A stretch of 64,000 bases of DNA from Zhengitettix transpicula. Lineage: Eukaryota; Arthropoda; Insecta; Orthoptera; Tetrigidae. Made by a program: the position numbers and the translations under genes. Numbering within the stretch: the first letter of the stretch is position 1; the number at the start of each line of letters is the position of its first letter. Positions 12,603 to 23,859 of this stretch are shown piece after piece. The notes beneath the pieces were generated by a model. That model was not told the origin of the DNA. It saw only the letters and a program-made list of their open reading frames with translations, and did no database searches. Where the stretch lies: the NCBI GenBank assembly GCA_037074705.1, contig CM073592.1:29856629-29920628 (forward strand). Direction: 5' to 3'.

Positions 12603-13451
12603 TTGGAACGAAAAAATCGCTTCACGATGTCGGCTACTACAAAATCTGCTGCTGTAATATTGAAATTAGGGCAACGAAACATTTTAATGCTAACGTAAAC
12701 CGGTTTCACGGTTATGGCCGGTTGTCCAAGGATCAAATAATTCACATGCTATAATACAGAAATAACAACGCATCTAGTTAAGCGTAGTAAAAAAATTAAC
12801 TTCAACCTCTGCAGAAAAACCAAAAATACGATACGAATTGACCGGGAAGCTCAAAATGTTGTTTCCTGGACACATTGCTCAGGAATAAATATATTTGAGA
12901 TATTTCAAGCTGTATTATTCAATTGAAAGGGGTTTACAGATGTATTTATCGAATATTACTATTTATATCGAAAATACTATATCTTTATGATAAATACAAT
13001 ATGTATATTGGTTTTCTACAATTATTGTTTAAACTTAAATAAAGGAATGTAGGCGGAAAGTGAATATCAAAATAATTATATGGAATCATTGGCATTAGTA
13101 ATTAAACCGTTAGTTTAATTATCACTCACGTAAATATTAGAATGGGATGAGTCCTGCGAGTGGCGATCTTTAGTCTCGTGGTGCCTGTTGCTGGCTGACG
13201 ATAAACTCTTACAAGTGATTGTTATTTTCTTTGACTTTTATTTTTAAATATTTATATTTTTTACTCTCCGATTGTCAGACCCAACGTTTCAACTCTACAT
13301 ATTTCCAGTAATCGGAATACCTTTTATGGAGATCGTTCCCTTTAGAGATTCGGTTTAATCATTTTACCCTTGGTTGCTTTCAATAAATAACGGGCAAACA
13401 GCACCACCACCTTGCATAAATCAGTCGATGACTGATTCGTCAAACATTAAA

Positions 13452-13489
<38 letters not shown>

Positions 13490-13595
13490 TATAAAAATGA
13501 ATTTTAAAGATTAAATTTCTGAGCTTATATATACGAAAGAATCAACGAAAAATTATAATCAATTTCTGACCTTCTATGATAGTTTTAGTATATAT
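12603..13595. other. Non-coding stretch with one microsatellite
   Basis: No gene recognised. It contains the (TA)n tract at 13455-13484. Confidence 0.5.
13455..13484. repeat. (TA)n microsatellite
   Basis: Fifteen TA units, followed by CACATT. Confidence 0.9.
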
Positions 13596-14615
13596 TGTAG
13601 TAATTGGTAATTAAGGCATTGTTCTAATTGAAAAGTTGAATTGTAGAGGACTCATTATTGGTGGATATAGAGCGGACGCCGCAACAAACCGGCAAGGCAA
13701 AGAAAGTATTGTTGATCGGTCGAGAAGGTTTTACGCGCTCAAAATTTACGAGACGAACGAATAGTCGGGCAGCAGACAGCAAATAGAAGAGACGAAAAGA
13801 ACGAACAGTCAGGCAATGAACGACGAGGTGTAAAGACCAGCAAAGTCTATTTTACAAAAGTAGTACAGTCAGGCAATGAACGGCGAGGTGTAAAGACCAC
13901 AAAATTCTAATACACGAAAAGTTGAACAATTTAGTCAGTCAGCAGCGAGAATGAAAAAGGTCTAATTTAAAGAACGAGAGAAAGTGTTCCAGTAACCAGT
14001 ACGCTGTTATATCAAAAATGCAGAAATTGAACTAGTTTTCAGTCAACAGACAAAACCAATGAGGGGCATTTTCAACAAAAATCCACGAAACCTACAAATC
14101 CAGGTTGCAGTAAATCATCGAGAATCGACAAATTTATTTTTAAACCAACTAACAAACTACGCTAATTAGAGTCTGTGAACATTTAGAGTCTGTGAGAACT
14201 TAGAATCTGTGATATCCCCAAAATTGTGCACGAAAAGTTAAAATGAGACCTGGGCTGCCGTAAGTAGAAAGAAAACTTTAAAATCATTGTAAACCACATT
14301 TAAAAGATAAACGTCAGATCGTTCTTTAATTAGCGATAAAATGAGATCTTTAATTATTCAGATCATTCTTTATTTCTTGATAAAGATTGAAATTGTTTAA
14401 ATTCAATCTTTAGTATTATTTCTTCAGCAACAAATTTCGTCTATGTTCAGACGCATTGATTCCCATATAAAGTAAATGTAATTTTTGTGATTTTATTTAT
14501 ATAAATTCTGCCATTATCAAACCCAGTTCAAGACCCTGAGATCCCAAATATTTTGTGATTTGAATATTTGTTTTAAAATTGTTTATAAATCTTGTTTAAT
14601 AGTTTTCACGTAATA
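13596..14615 (+). repeat. Interspersed repeat D copy 1, possible solo LTR
   Basis: This block of about 1 kb recurs inverted at 32769-33688. Shared landmarks in order are TGTAGTAATTGG at the start, GAGGACTCATTATT, a GCGGACGCCGCAACAA-like block, the GACCTGGGCTGCCG/GACCTGGGCGGCCG block, AACCCAGTTCAAGACCCTGA, and TTTAATAGTTTTC near the end. A start at TG, and an end at CA in the other copy, fit a long terminal repeat, but no clean 5-bp target duplication was found and the two copies are in opposite orientation, so they are not the two LTRs of one element. Copy 1 has an internal 60-bp tandem duplication (13805-13924). At 14761-14781 a TTTGGTGCC...AACAAGATGG stretch looks like the primer-binding and leader zone of an LTR element, which weakly favours the LTR reading. 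Confidence 0.55.
13805..13924. repeat. 60-bp tandem duplication within repeat D
   Basis: Two adjacent units of exactly 60 bases each begin ACAGTCAGGCAATGAACG and continue CGAGGTGTAAAGACCA. They differ at a few positions. The inverted copy of D at 33 kb is differently arranged here. Confidence 0.8.
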
Positions 14616-16209
14616 GTTCTTTTCATTTAAAAACGCCACATAATTCATATCATGAATTATTGTCAAAAGATAAGATAACAAAAGCTAGTTAATAAAATAT
14701 TACAATATATTCCAGCATAATTCAAGTTATTTTTATTATACTGGCCAACTTTTCCCACAATTTGGTGCCTTAACAACAAGATGGAAACGAAATAGCGTGG
14801 TTTATCCGACTATTTAGGAGTGTGCAACTAGACTTTTATTTTCAATTAATTAAAACTTAATTAAAATACATATTACATAATTGAAAATACATCGTGACGT
14901 TCCTTCAAGGTTGATGACGGACCTCTTTAGACGTTACCAAAATTATTTGAGTAAATATATATTGTTCACACACAATTGTTATAGAGGTACAAAGAAAGAT
15001 GTGATAATTGAAACAGTTATGTTGTCAATTAAATATTTATCAGGAATTTTTTCAAAAAGCAACAAAATTTTTTTTAAAGTATATCGTACTCAATTTCCTG
15101 GAACAAAGTAGGTCAAGCACGTTAATCGTTGTTTTGTAACTGGAAAAGGTACTGGTACACGGTAATGCTGGACTGTCATATTCGTCCTTACTCATCAGCA
15201 CCTCTCAGCACTCAGCTGTGTTGACTCATACGAGCTACAGATAGAGAGGGCTACAGCTCTCAGCACACAATCATACAGACTATATTTTTACCAGTGGGGT
15301 TAATAATACTGGAACAGTTTAGAGAATAATATTGAAAATTTTATTACATTATTTGACGATTAGGGAAAGCCTCATAAATATGACGAGAATTTTTTTTTCC
15401 GATTGAACTATTGCACATTTACGTAATTTTTTTTTACGTATTAATGATGGATGTCATATTCGTACTGTTAACACACTTGAACACATAATATAGTACATAA
15501 ACCTACGCCGATCATGAATATTTAAGGAAGCATGAAATAAAAATTATTTTACCGAATTTTTTTTTTGCGCCTCGTTACTGCTTTCCTGACTTTTCTACCT
15601 TCTTTTATCGTTTACAAAACTCTCCCGATAAAAAAGAATATATGTGAGCTGACGGAGCGGATAAGATGAAGTTAGTTCAGTTTTTATGAAACATCCGCTT
15701 CGAAAGTTAGATTTTAGAACGGCGCTTTACCGAGACGGAATCCCTGTGAATTGTTCCTTCCAAAAATCTGTCATTCTCTGTGTGGTTGTTGTCTCTCAAA
15801 CGCTCTGACAACACGCAGATAATATTGTTTGTTTGTTTTCCATTTGCAGGATAAATTGAGCAAATTCATATCGGAGAGTAAACGATAAATAACATAACAT
15901 TTCCAAAGTCGGATGAGATATTCGCAACGAAACTATATAACGAAACATTCAGAGATGAACTACCTGATTAGAACATATTAGGTATTTTATTAGGTTGGCA
16001 GCATGAAAACATTAATCCGCAGAACTACCTGGAAAATTATAGAATTGGATTAGAGGACATGAGCAAAGTGATTAACATGCAATTTCTTAGTTTCGGAGAG
16101 TGATAATGGAATGGATCAATCGCCTAATAGTTAATACAATTAAATTATAAAATGTAATTATTACAAAATATACGTCTGTATAGCCAAAAGCCTTAGAGTT
16201 TTGTCGACT
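14616..16209. other. AT-rich stretch, no gene recognised
   Basis: It contains a possible LTR-element leader motif near 14761-14781 and a 76-codon frame (14881-15111) without a known domain. A mariner-like TTAGGTTGGCAGCATGAAA occurs near 15990, but no partner inverted repeat was found. Confidence 0.45.
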
Positions 16210-16220
16210 GTATTGTGCAG

Positions 16221-16589
16221 GTTTTTTTTAAGAGGATAATCCACATGGTGTCAACGCACCTTTAATTGCATAGGAATGGATTTAAAAGGAGGGATTCGGA
16301 AGGGTAGACGAAGGTCGCCAAGGGTTAACTAGGGCATCCGAGCTATAGTTTAAGGATCCTCCCCGGTATTCGCCTCAAAGTGATGCAGGACAAACCCTAG
16401 AAAACCTGAATCAGGTAGGTCGAGCATTGGTACTTGTTCTCCGTGCCTAGACCAGTTCAAATGGGAACAGAAAGAAGCCTCGACCTGTTGGAACCTTAAA
16501 CAGAGAGAGTAAAAGGCATACCCAAAGACAGCCCTTGTTATGAACCAGAAAGGTTCTCGTACCAGAGAAACTCGCTGACTTTTGCTTTG
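16221..16589 (-). mobile_element. Family C retroposon, diverged copy with intact target duplication
   Basis: The element lies between two perfect 11-bp direct repeats GTATTGTGCAG (16210-16220 and 16590-16600). On the plus strand it starts with a poly(T) run, that is, a poly(A) tail on the minus strand. It continues with ATAATCCACATGG, TAATTGCATAGGAATGGAT, AAGGGTAGACGAAGG and CTATAGTTTAAGGATCCT. Compared with the other copies it is more diverged and lacks a block in the middle. A preserved duplication around a diverged body suggests a separate subfamily rather than simple decay. A 104-codon minus-strand frame (16350-16664) spans the element and its flank and is not likely to be a gene. Confidence 0.85.
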
Positions 16590-16600
16590 GTATTGTGCAG

Positions 16601-18003
16601 TTGTGTCGCTGTATGTTCTATTTTTTAGCTTTATTTCCACCTGAGGAAATACCCAAGGTTTCAAGAACCGATTGTGGTATTTATATCATCACTACTTTTG
16701 TTTGCATTTGGCTATTTTTCTTATTATTACATGGAATAATAATTATTAGTTTAGGATTAACTATTAACTGGTTTCAAGGCTCATTTTCTCTCCTCTGAGA
16801 TTTTTTACCGTACTCTCTGTCAAAAAATGTGCTCACCTTTCTGACTTCATTACACAGCGTATAATGCAGGAAACGGCTAATCTAAATGTGTGTAACGTTC
16901 GTATTTCTCGCAGTTTCTCAATTTTATTATTCAGTTGTCTCCATTATTCTTATTTTAAAGGTATGCATCATAAATTCCCCGAAAAGACTAAATTTTACTT
17001 CTAATGCAGCCTGTAACAAGACAACTATTTTTGATTTGACGAGGAGCGTACGTGATCTTCTGATCGACCTAGAGTTAAAGAGCATTCTTCGCTGGATATA
17101 TAGCGGTCAGTTTTAGAAGTGGAGTATGCGAAATGCGGGCTCACTTGAGCTGCTTGGAGCCCGTCTAACATGTGGCGCGTCATTTACGAGGCCACTTGTG
17201 TTTCGAGAATGTGCTTTATCTCGACCTTCCTCGGAGCAGGTCAGTAGGAAAACTAACACGGACAAAGGAACAACTTTTCCACTATTGTGCTGCACAGCTG
17301 CTGCCTCCGCAAGGATTCCCAGGGGACGTTTCCTCCTTCCTTTTGTCGACGCTAACTCTTAGAGTAACATAATTCCGCGGGGCCCCATAAAGTGAGAGGC
17401 TCTCGTTAGTGGACCGAGATACAGGTGTGCGACCGAGGCTACTGGTTTATTTACAGATCGCAAGTTGTGAACTCCTCCTACGCTGCAACCAGCAACTCAG
17501 CAAATGGCGCCGCCTCGGACGACTCAACAACAATTCTCTTCAAATTACCGTGATTAATTACTCAGTCTACACATCGAGGTTCACAGCCTTGCATTCATTA
17601 AAGCCATCTCACAGTTCATTTGGACGCCATTTTAAAATTTACATTATTTAAGGGACATTTGTTTATGTATGGTTTTCCCTAAATTAAACAACGCAGCTTA
17701 TTAAAGATTTTTCGATTAGTTAAACACCCCAAGTCCGTACAAGCGCCCTCCTTGATCCCAATCAGTTTTAACAAATCGAAACAATTTTCCCACAAGATAT
17801 AAAATATAAAAAATTTCTTTAGATTCTAAGATGAATTTTTATAATACTGTCACGAGTGGAAGTAAACGTTTCTCTCATGTAGAAATTCATTTAGTTAATT
17901 ATTTTGGCTAGTCCAATATTCATTGTTGAAAAACGAGTCACTGTTACCGCTGACTCCAGTTTGGGTGAAAAATATATTTATTTGGTTTGGAAAGTTACTT
18001 TTT
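16601..18003. other. Unique stretch with a GC-richer core at 17.1-17.5 kb
   Basis: Between about 17100 and 17520 the sequence is richer in G+C and several short frames overlap on both strands (17113-17295 minus, 17126-17362 plus, 17172-17372 plus). None shows a domain I can name. A conserved non-coding or promoter-proximal segment is possible but unproven. Confidence 0.4.
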
Positions 18004-18271
18004 TCTAATAAATAAACATCAGTCAACTTTAAGTTAGAAAAAATAATTTATTAATGCAAAATTAAACGTTTCATCGCTTATTTTGCGACCTCATCAGGTT
18101 CAAGTTGAAAAAAAAAAGATAGGCTGGTATGCTGACAGCCGTGGCCGAAATTTATTTTAAATTTTAACCTGATGAGGTCGCAAAAAAAAGCGATGAAACG
18201 TTGTTTAATTTTACAATAATAAATTCTTTTTTTCTGACTTAAAATTGGCCCATGTTTATTTATTTATTAGG
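18004..18271. repeat. Imperfect palindrome with roughly 100-bp arms
   Basis: The left arm is about 18004-18105 and the right arm about 18163-18271, separated by roughly 60 bases. The right arm reads CCTGATGAGGTCGC, an A8 loop, GCGATGAAACG, then TTTAATTTTAC and TTTCTGACTTAAAATTGG; the left arm is its near reverse complement. The core resembles the hammerhead-ribozyme consensus CUGANGA-stem-GAAA, with a 5-bp stem GTCGC/GCGAT. I could not find the matching stems I and III or the cleavage triplet. The motif order is shared with the centre of the 8.3-9.2 kb foldback element. Confidence 0.7.
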
Positions 18272-18307
18272 TTTCTCAATAGTCAGAATATCTATTTATA
18301 TACATAA

Positions 18308-19068
18308 CTAGCTGGGTGCCCGGCGTTGCCCGAGATGTCATTTATCTATAACCCCCGATATGACTCCAATTTCGGCTGCTTTTGCGCAATTTTTATGTAA
18401 CGCTACTCGAACCCTAATCATTATAATTAACTCTGAAAAATATTTCTTCAACGCAAATATTTACCGTGTTTGCATGTTCCAAAATTTGCACCCCGCTACC
18501 CCTGCATCTGAGGGGTAAATGCCAATTTGAATGTCGTAACTAAACACAGTGACTTCCATAACCTTTGATTTGACTCCAATCTCGGTTGTATTCGCGTTAT
18601 TTTACTGTAAAGCATCTCCACCCCAAACCCGAAGGGTGTCCTTATCACAGGGCGTAGAGGATGAAAATTGTATTCAGATAACATTGGTAGAAACACTATC
18701 AATATCTTTGACCCCTAAAAATATTTATCCGACTCAAATATCGGCTGTTTTAGTGTGTTTAAATATTTCCACCCCCGCTTCTGGGGGTGGAAGACGCGTC
18801 TCACCCCAACAGTGTTTGTTTCCTGGTCGCAAAGAACACGTGTACGAAATTTGGTGAAAATTTCTCGACTGGTGTAGATTTGTATTTTATTTAGAAAACG
18901 TTTGTATGGGAAATAGAAAAGGGCTGTTTTTAGGGTTTTCCCGGAAATTATTCGATTTTTTCTCGCCTTTTAAACCTTTCCTAGACCTCCATGAACATTT
19001 CAAGACTAAGATAAGATAAATCCGTTCAGCCGTTCTCGAGTTTTAGTGAGACTAACGAACAGCAATTC

Positions 19069-19117
<49 letters not shown>

Positions 19118-19118
19118 A
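18308..19118 (-). mobile_element. Non-autonomous Helitron-like element, family A copy 2
   Basis: This is the reverse complement of the element at 5489-6266 over its whole length. Its 3' end (plus strand CTAGCTGGGTGCCCGGCG) is at 18308, next to an A at 18307, that is, a T beyond CTAG on the element's strand. The 5' end has been altered: the short TATATATA of copy 1 has expanded into a (TA)n tract of about 46 bases (19070-19115), and the exact TC terminus and its A flank are no longer certain. The antisense 102-codon frame seen in copy 1 (here 18549-18857) is kept with a few substitutions, as expected from close overall identity. Confidence 0.7.
19070..19115. repeat. (TA)n microsatellite grown from a Helitron-like 5' end
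   Basis: About 23 TA units lie exactly where the family A consensus has only four or five. Confidence 0.9.
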
Positions 19119-22100
19119 AGAGAGAAGATTAATACTGTTTTATAGTGTTATAATATAAGTTTCCTGACTAACATGAAGCTAACGCTCTTATCGCGTTTCG
19201 TATCCCAAATTTAAACTGTTTACCCACTGCTACTGATAGTATCAATGGAGATGGAACCTCATAAGAACACTTCTCGAGAGCGAATACTGTGACCGTGCAA
19301 CTCAATACGGAATTTATTTACTAAATTACATGAGTGTCTTTTTTTGTCGGACCTAGAGTCTATGAAATACTTTTCACAAGTGAAACATCTGTACTGGACA
19401 AAATATCTATTCTTTGAAAAGCGCGTTCGTCGGCAACGTATTGGGTTAGGAACCTCTTTTTTTTTGTATTTCACAATATTTATTAACGAAGACGTTCCAC
19501 CAGTGACATTGGCAATTATTACCAATGCTTTGTCTGTAGGGTGCACTTGCATTTATCGTCTTCATACACAACAGATTAATTTTTCTTAATACCCCTCTGC
19601 ATCTGATAAGCTGCATATCATTTTCTTAATGCTTCACATGAGTAGATATATTTCATTAAATATAAATTAAAATATTTAGCCAATTTTGCGTGCTCTGAGA
19701 TAAAATATAATAGTGTGAGAGAGCAAATGCAGGTTCCATTAAAAATGGGACCATAACCATTCGAATGTAATTGGACTGTTATATAAGTTTTAATTATTGA
19801 TAATTAAAAAAACTAGTCACCAGTCTCCAAATACATTACTAATTTTAATAAGAGATTTTATACGAGTGCCTTTTTCAATCTCCATTTCAAACGAGAAACA
19901 GAAGTTAAAAATAAGAACAGAGTTTTAAATATATTTTGTCAGTTCACGCTACTAGAAGATCGTCAAGTATTGAAAATGACAGTTCTCGAAAGCTATTATT
20001 AATTAATTTGGAGGCTGGTCTTTATAATTATCAAAATTCAAAATATTTATAACAGAAATTATTTATTTTTATATATAATAGAATTAATTTGTATCCGTGA
20101 AATATCCTTTTATTATTTTAGTAAATTTTTTGTCATAGATGACATTTTGTTTATGGACTTCCGATGAAATGAAGACTTTTTAACTCAACGGATAACACGT
20201 AGAAGTGATTCAATATTTTTCACCTGCTGCCAGAAAGGAAAGTCGAGCGAGGGAAAAGTTGTAAAGATATGATATACAATACGCATGTCGCAGCACATAA
20301 AATGTTATTGCGAGTTTCCACTTTTTAGTACAGAGTAAAGCATTGTTCGATATGAACGGGTATAAATATCCGCCGAGTGCTTTTCTTTTCTCGTTGTCTA
20401 GGGTTCTCGTTGTTTACCTTGGGAGTATTTCACCCACGTCAGCAAGAGCGCCGAGGGGGCAATGCCACGTTGACTTACTAGAAGCATCCTCTATCGTCCT
20501 GCGACGTCGTAAACCAATACAGCGCGGCTGCAGTCGTCCAAGTCTAGATCAAGCACAGCGAACTTATGCACTTCCGTCGTCCGTTGAACCTCGCTGCATC
20601 CTTCTTCTCTCTAATCTGATTGTCTAGACCCATACAACTCGGGGACTGTCCTCAATTTAATTTTGCAACAATCTGAATATTTTCGTCATATTAAAATGTA
20701 CCAAATCTGCAAAACTTAAAACTTCAGCACTCACATTGACATTGGTAGCCGAATAAACTCTACTCAGTATTTAATTACCTATTTCATTACAATATTATCT
20801 GTATTAACTAGATACTCATAAATGTTATACACGGGGTTCTACTAATTAAAATATTAAAATATGCACTGTAAATATTAATTAATTTTGAACGTTTCAGACT
20901 TTATTGTGGACTTATTTGCTGTTTATAAATATGATCATTAACAAGCACAGATTTTTGGTTTGAAATTTAAAGAGACGGAAACCTTCAAACTGTAAGTAAA
21001 GAATAAATCTAGCCCGTAACTGAGGAAAAAAATTAAACTAATGCTCGGAATTAAACTGAATGAAACGATATATGAAGTGTCTTATTCCACTCGCCGCAGT
21101 TTTATGTATTTAAGTTAATCGTATTGTTTGGATACGCGAGGGACCTCCAATACAAACGCAATTACCGTTATCCAGAGAGTGAATCCGTGGCAGGACTCAT
21201 CATCTGCGAGATTAACGTCGCATTAGGATATTCATCGACGTGCAAGGACGACACCAGTCATTAACATGCCAATTGGGTATGCAAATTGATTATTGAACTG
21301 CTCGTATGCTTACAGGATTAATTGCAATTAGCTCAAGTAGCCACTTACGTAAGGTATTATACATGTTTTCTTTAAAAAGGCTGTAGTTTTCGCCATATAA
21401 TGACGCAGACAGAGAAAATAAAAAGTGAGAGAAAGTTATGTGTTTTGGACTAAAACCTCATCAACGAGAATGATAAAGTCAAACACGTCGTAATAACTGA
21501 AGTTATCATAATGAAATTCTGGAGAAATCTGCCTGCTCGCTAATCCGCCGAACTTACGAACACTGCGACTTTGTTTCGAGATCTCTTGTCTCTGCAAATG
21601 GTATAAAGGATAGTTCACTCGGAAAAGGGAAAGGCTTAGTCTAATTACAACGAACGCAATCCGTACGCGACAGACGACTGGCGAAATAAGAGAATTATAG
21701 GAAGGAAATTGGAAAGTAATCGGGTTCGTGAATGCCGCCAGTCAGAGACGGGAAAGCTTGTTTGAACACAACACTTGAAGTAAGATATGATTTAATGAAC
21801 AGAAAATTTGTGTATGAGAGCGACTTTTCTGATTTTCCAGAGTTTCCCAGGAGGAGGGGAACATATCAAACCCACTCGGTTTCGAAGCAGGGATTATTTC
21901 TAATTAAAAAATGGCTAACAAACTTTATAAAATCGTCAGATTTTAATGATCACATGACAAATGAAAAATTTAAGGAGATAGTATACTGTATTTTATAGGA
22001 GGTGAGTGATCGTGACGGCCATCCGGTCGACTCGTTTTCCATCATGTCTCCTCTTATCCTCATCCTCTCCAATTAATATACTAGAATTATGTAATGATCC

Positions 22101-22772
22101 TAAAATATAATTACAGAGGTATTGTTTGCGGATTGGTGCCAACGAAAGGGTGGCTTACGTATAGCAAGTGGTGCACATAAGGTGGTGAGACAAACAGATC
22201 AATAATTAGTTAATCATTTTTTAACACGTAGTGTTTCTTTTATTCGAAACTAGGAGCTTTTATCAAAATAATCCACAACACTCTTTTTTTCGGATGGACG
22301 AGTTTGTTGAACCCAACATTTTCGGTGCAGAAAATAGGTATCAAAGTATGTACACTGAATTCAGTTCCCACGTTGATATAGAGATCAGTGATCGAGTAGA
22401 CAGTATAGAGGGAAATTAAAATACAGATATCGGCATTTAAATCATACAGAATCTGAGGCAGAGACTCTTCACGTCACCCTCGACGCCGACGAATCATCTC
22501 AGCAGGAATACGAATCTACAACGTGATTGGTGCGTCCAGTCAAGTTAACTCTGTACGTTTCCAATATCTACATTCATCCAATAAGTTTCCAAAACTTTTA
22601 TGATTTATAAATGAAAAATAAGGCAATCGAGGTAAGTAATGTGTGTGATAAAACTGAATTCTTTTCCTAAAGCTTCAACAGATATTCCAATTTTAAAAAT
22701 TATAAACTTAAATTGTGGAAATACTATGATTTTCAGGAAATTAATCCTTCTTGATTTTCAACTAGAGACTAG
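19119..22772. other. Long unique stretch without a recognised gene
   Basis: Several frames of 60-97 codons occur. One (19259-19552 minus, 97 codons) has a Cys/His-rich segment YRCFTCEKYFIDSRSDKKRH that weakly suggests a single zinc-binding motif but matches no family I know. The 94-codon frame 20343-20627 lies in a GC-richer patch, and the 88-codon frame 21732-21998 has no recognisable domain. None has convincing gene context. A homeodomain/POU-site-rich patch lies at about 21250-21335. Confidence 0.4.
21250..21335. promoter_or_regulatory. Cluster of homeodomain/POU-like binding words
   Basis: Within about 85 bases lie CATTAAC, ATGCAAAT (octamer, 21279-21286), TTGATTATTG, and GGATTAATTGCAATTAG (21315-21331) with two back-to-back TAAT/ATTA cores. 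The density and the moderately mixed base composition differ from the plain AT-rich background. An enhancer is an inference only; such words are also common by chance in AT-rich DNA. Confidence 0.25.
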
Positions 22773-22782
22773 TACAATTTCA

Positions 22783-23321
22783 GTCTGACACCTTATTTTT
22801 TTATAGGGCAACAGGCTACATGAGGGTAATCCACATTGGGCAACTCCCCTTTAATAGCATAGGAAGGGATTTGAAAGGGGGGATGCGGAAGGGTAGAGGA
22901 AGGTAGCCAAGGGTTACTAGGGCCCCCGGGCTATATTTTAAGGATTCTACCCGACATTCGCCTAAAGAAATGCAGGGTAAACCTTAGAAAAACCTGCAAC
23001 GGGTAGGTCGGGCATTTGGTATTTGTCCCACGCCCTTCCTATGGCGGGAGAGGAGTTTGCTGTGGGGTCGCAGCTTTCCCCTCTCCGTGCCTTGACCGGT
23101 TTAGGAGGCAGCTGGCCGACTATTCAAATAGGAACACAGGACAACTCTTACCGTATGCCCAAGGTCTGTGACCCCGGAACATACACCTCTCAAAACAGGC
23201 CGAGGTGCCTCGGCTTGTGGGATCCTTAGTTCAAAAACGGAGAGGAAAAGGCATACCCAAAGGTAGCCCCTTCGTATCTCTCCTAAAAGGCTCTGCCTGC
23301 GAGAGAAAATCCCTCGCAGGT
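22783..23321 (-). mobile_element. Family C retroposon, near full-length copy
   Basis: The copy is flanked by 10-bp direct repeats TACAATTTCA (22773-22782 and 23322-23331), with about 10 extra bases between the left repeat and the T run. On the plus strand: poly(T), AGGGCAACAGGCTACATGAG, CCCCTTTAATAGCATAGG, GGTCGGGCATTTGG, CCCACGCCCTTCC, then at the far end a hairpin CCTGCGAG...CTCGCAGG. The RNA would read from the minus strand, with the hairpin at its 5' end and the A tail at its 3' end. A 68-codon antisense frame (23023-23229) is also present in two other copies. No reverse transcriptase is encoded, so this is a SINE or a truncated LINE 3' region. Confidence 0.85.
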
Positions 23322-23798
23322 TACAATTTCAATGTTTACATCATACTTGTTTACTTTTTCTACACAATCAGATTTTATCTCTGCACTGCCCACTTTAATA
23401 TTCTCAATAGTTTCATCATTTCCTTCATTATTTTCATTTCTCCATTCTCTTAATTCTGCTGCTAACCACTCATAATTCCTCCTACATTCCACTTTAGATT
23501 CCTTTATTTCAGCCTTTAATTCTACTATGCTTTTATTATTCTCCTCCATAACTTTATCCATCTTTTCATCCAAATCTTTCTTTATCTCTTCCCTCATTTC
23601 TTTCAAATTTTGTTCATTTTTGATACCCATTTCTGCTAAATTTTTATTCATATCTGCTAAATTTTTATTTAGTTGCTCCGCTTTCTGATCATTTTTGATA
23701 CCCATTTCTGCTAATTGTTCCAATTTCTGATCATTTTTATCCCCTTTCGCACTCAAATCTGCTCTAAACTCTGCTAAATTTTTATTATTTTCTTCCAT
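23283..23798 (-). pseudogene. Coiled-coil, gag-like frame of a truncated LTR retrotransposon
   Basis: The minus-strand frame opens at 23810 if the TTG there is counted, but the first ATG is at 23796-23798. It runs about 170 codons to 23283. The product is almost wholly charged and helical, with repeated NKNLAEM, IKNDQK and EQL blocks and a WLAAELREW segment, a long coiled coil. The last dozen or so residues are read from the adjoining family C retroposon, so the natural end has been lost. Just upstream on the coding strand (23845-23815) is TTTTGGTGACAGACTGGCGC, which resembles the primer-binding and leader region of Ty3/gypsy-type elements. By position and composition it is best read as the start of a gag gene cut short. 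No nucleocapsid zinc knuckle, protease or reverse transcriptase follows. Another coiled-coil protein cannot be excluded. Confidence 0.45.
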
Positions 23799-23859
23799 AC
23801 TTTTCTTCAATAATTCTACTATTTATCAGCGCCAGTCTGTCACCAAAATAACCTTTGTT

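Noticed and set aside
15985..16010. A mariner-like terminal repeat TTAGGTTGGCAGCATGAAA
   Set aside because: No inverted partner at a plausible distance and no transposase remnant; a single short match is not enough.
19259..19552. Zinc-finger protein from the Cys/His-rich 97-codon frame
   Set aside because: One possible CxxC followed by an RH segment, no second finger and no family match; too weak to call.
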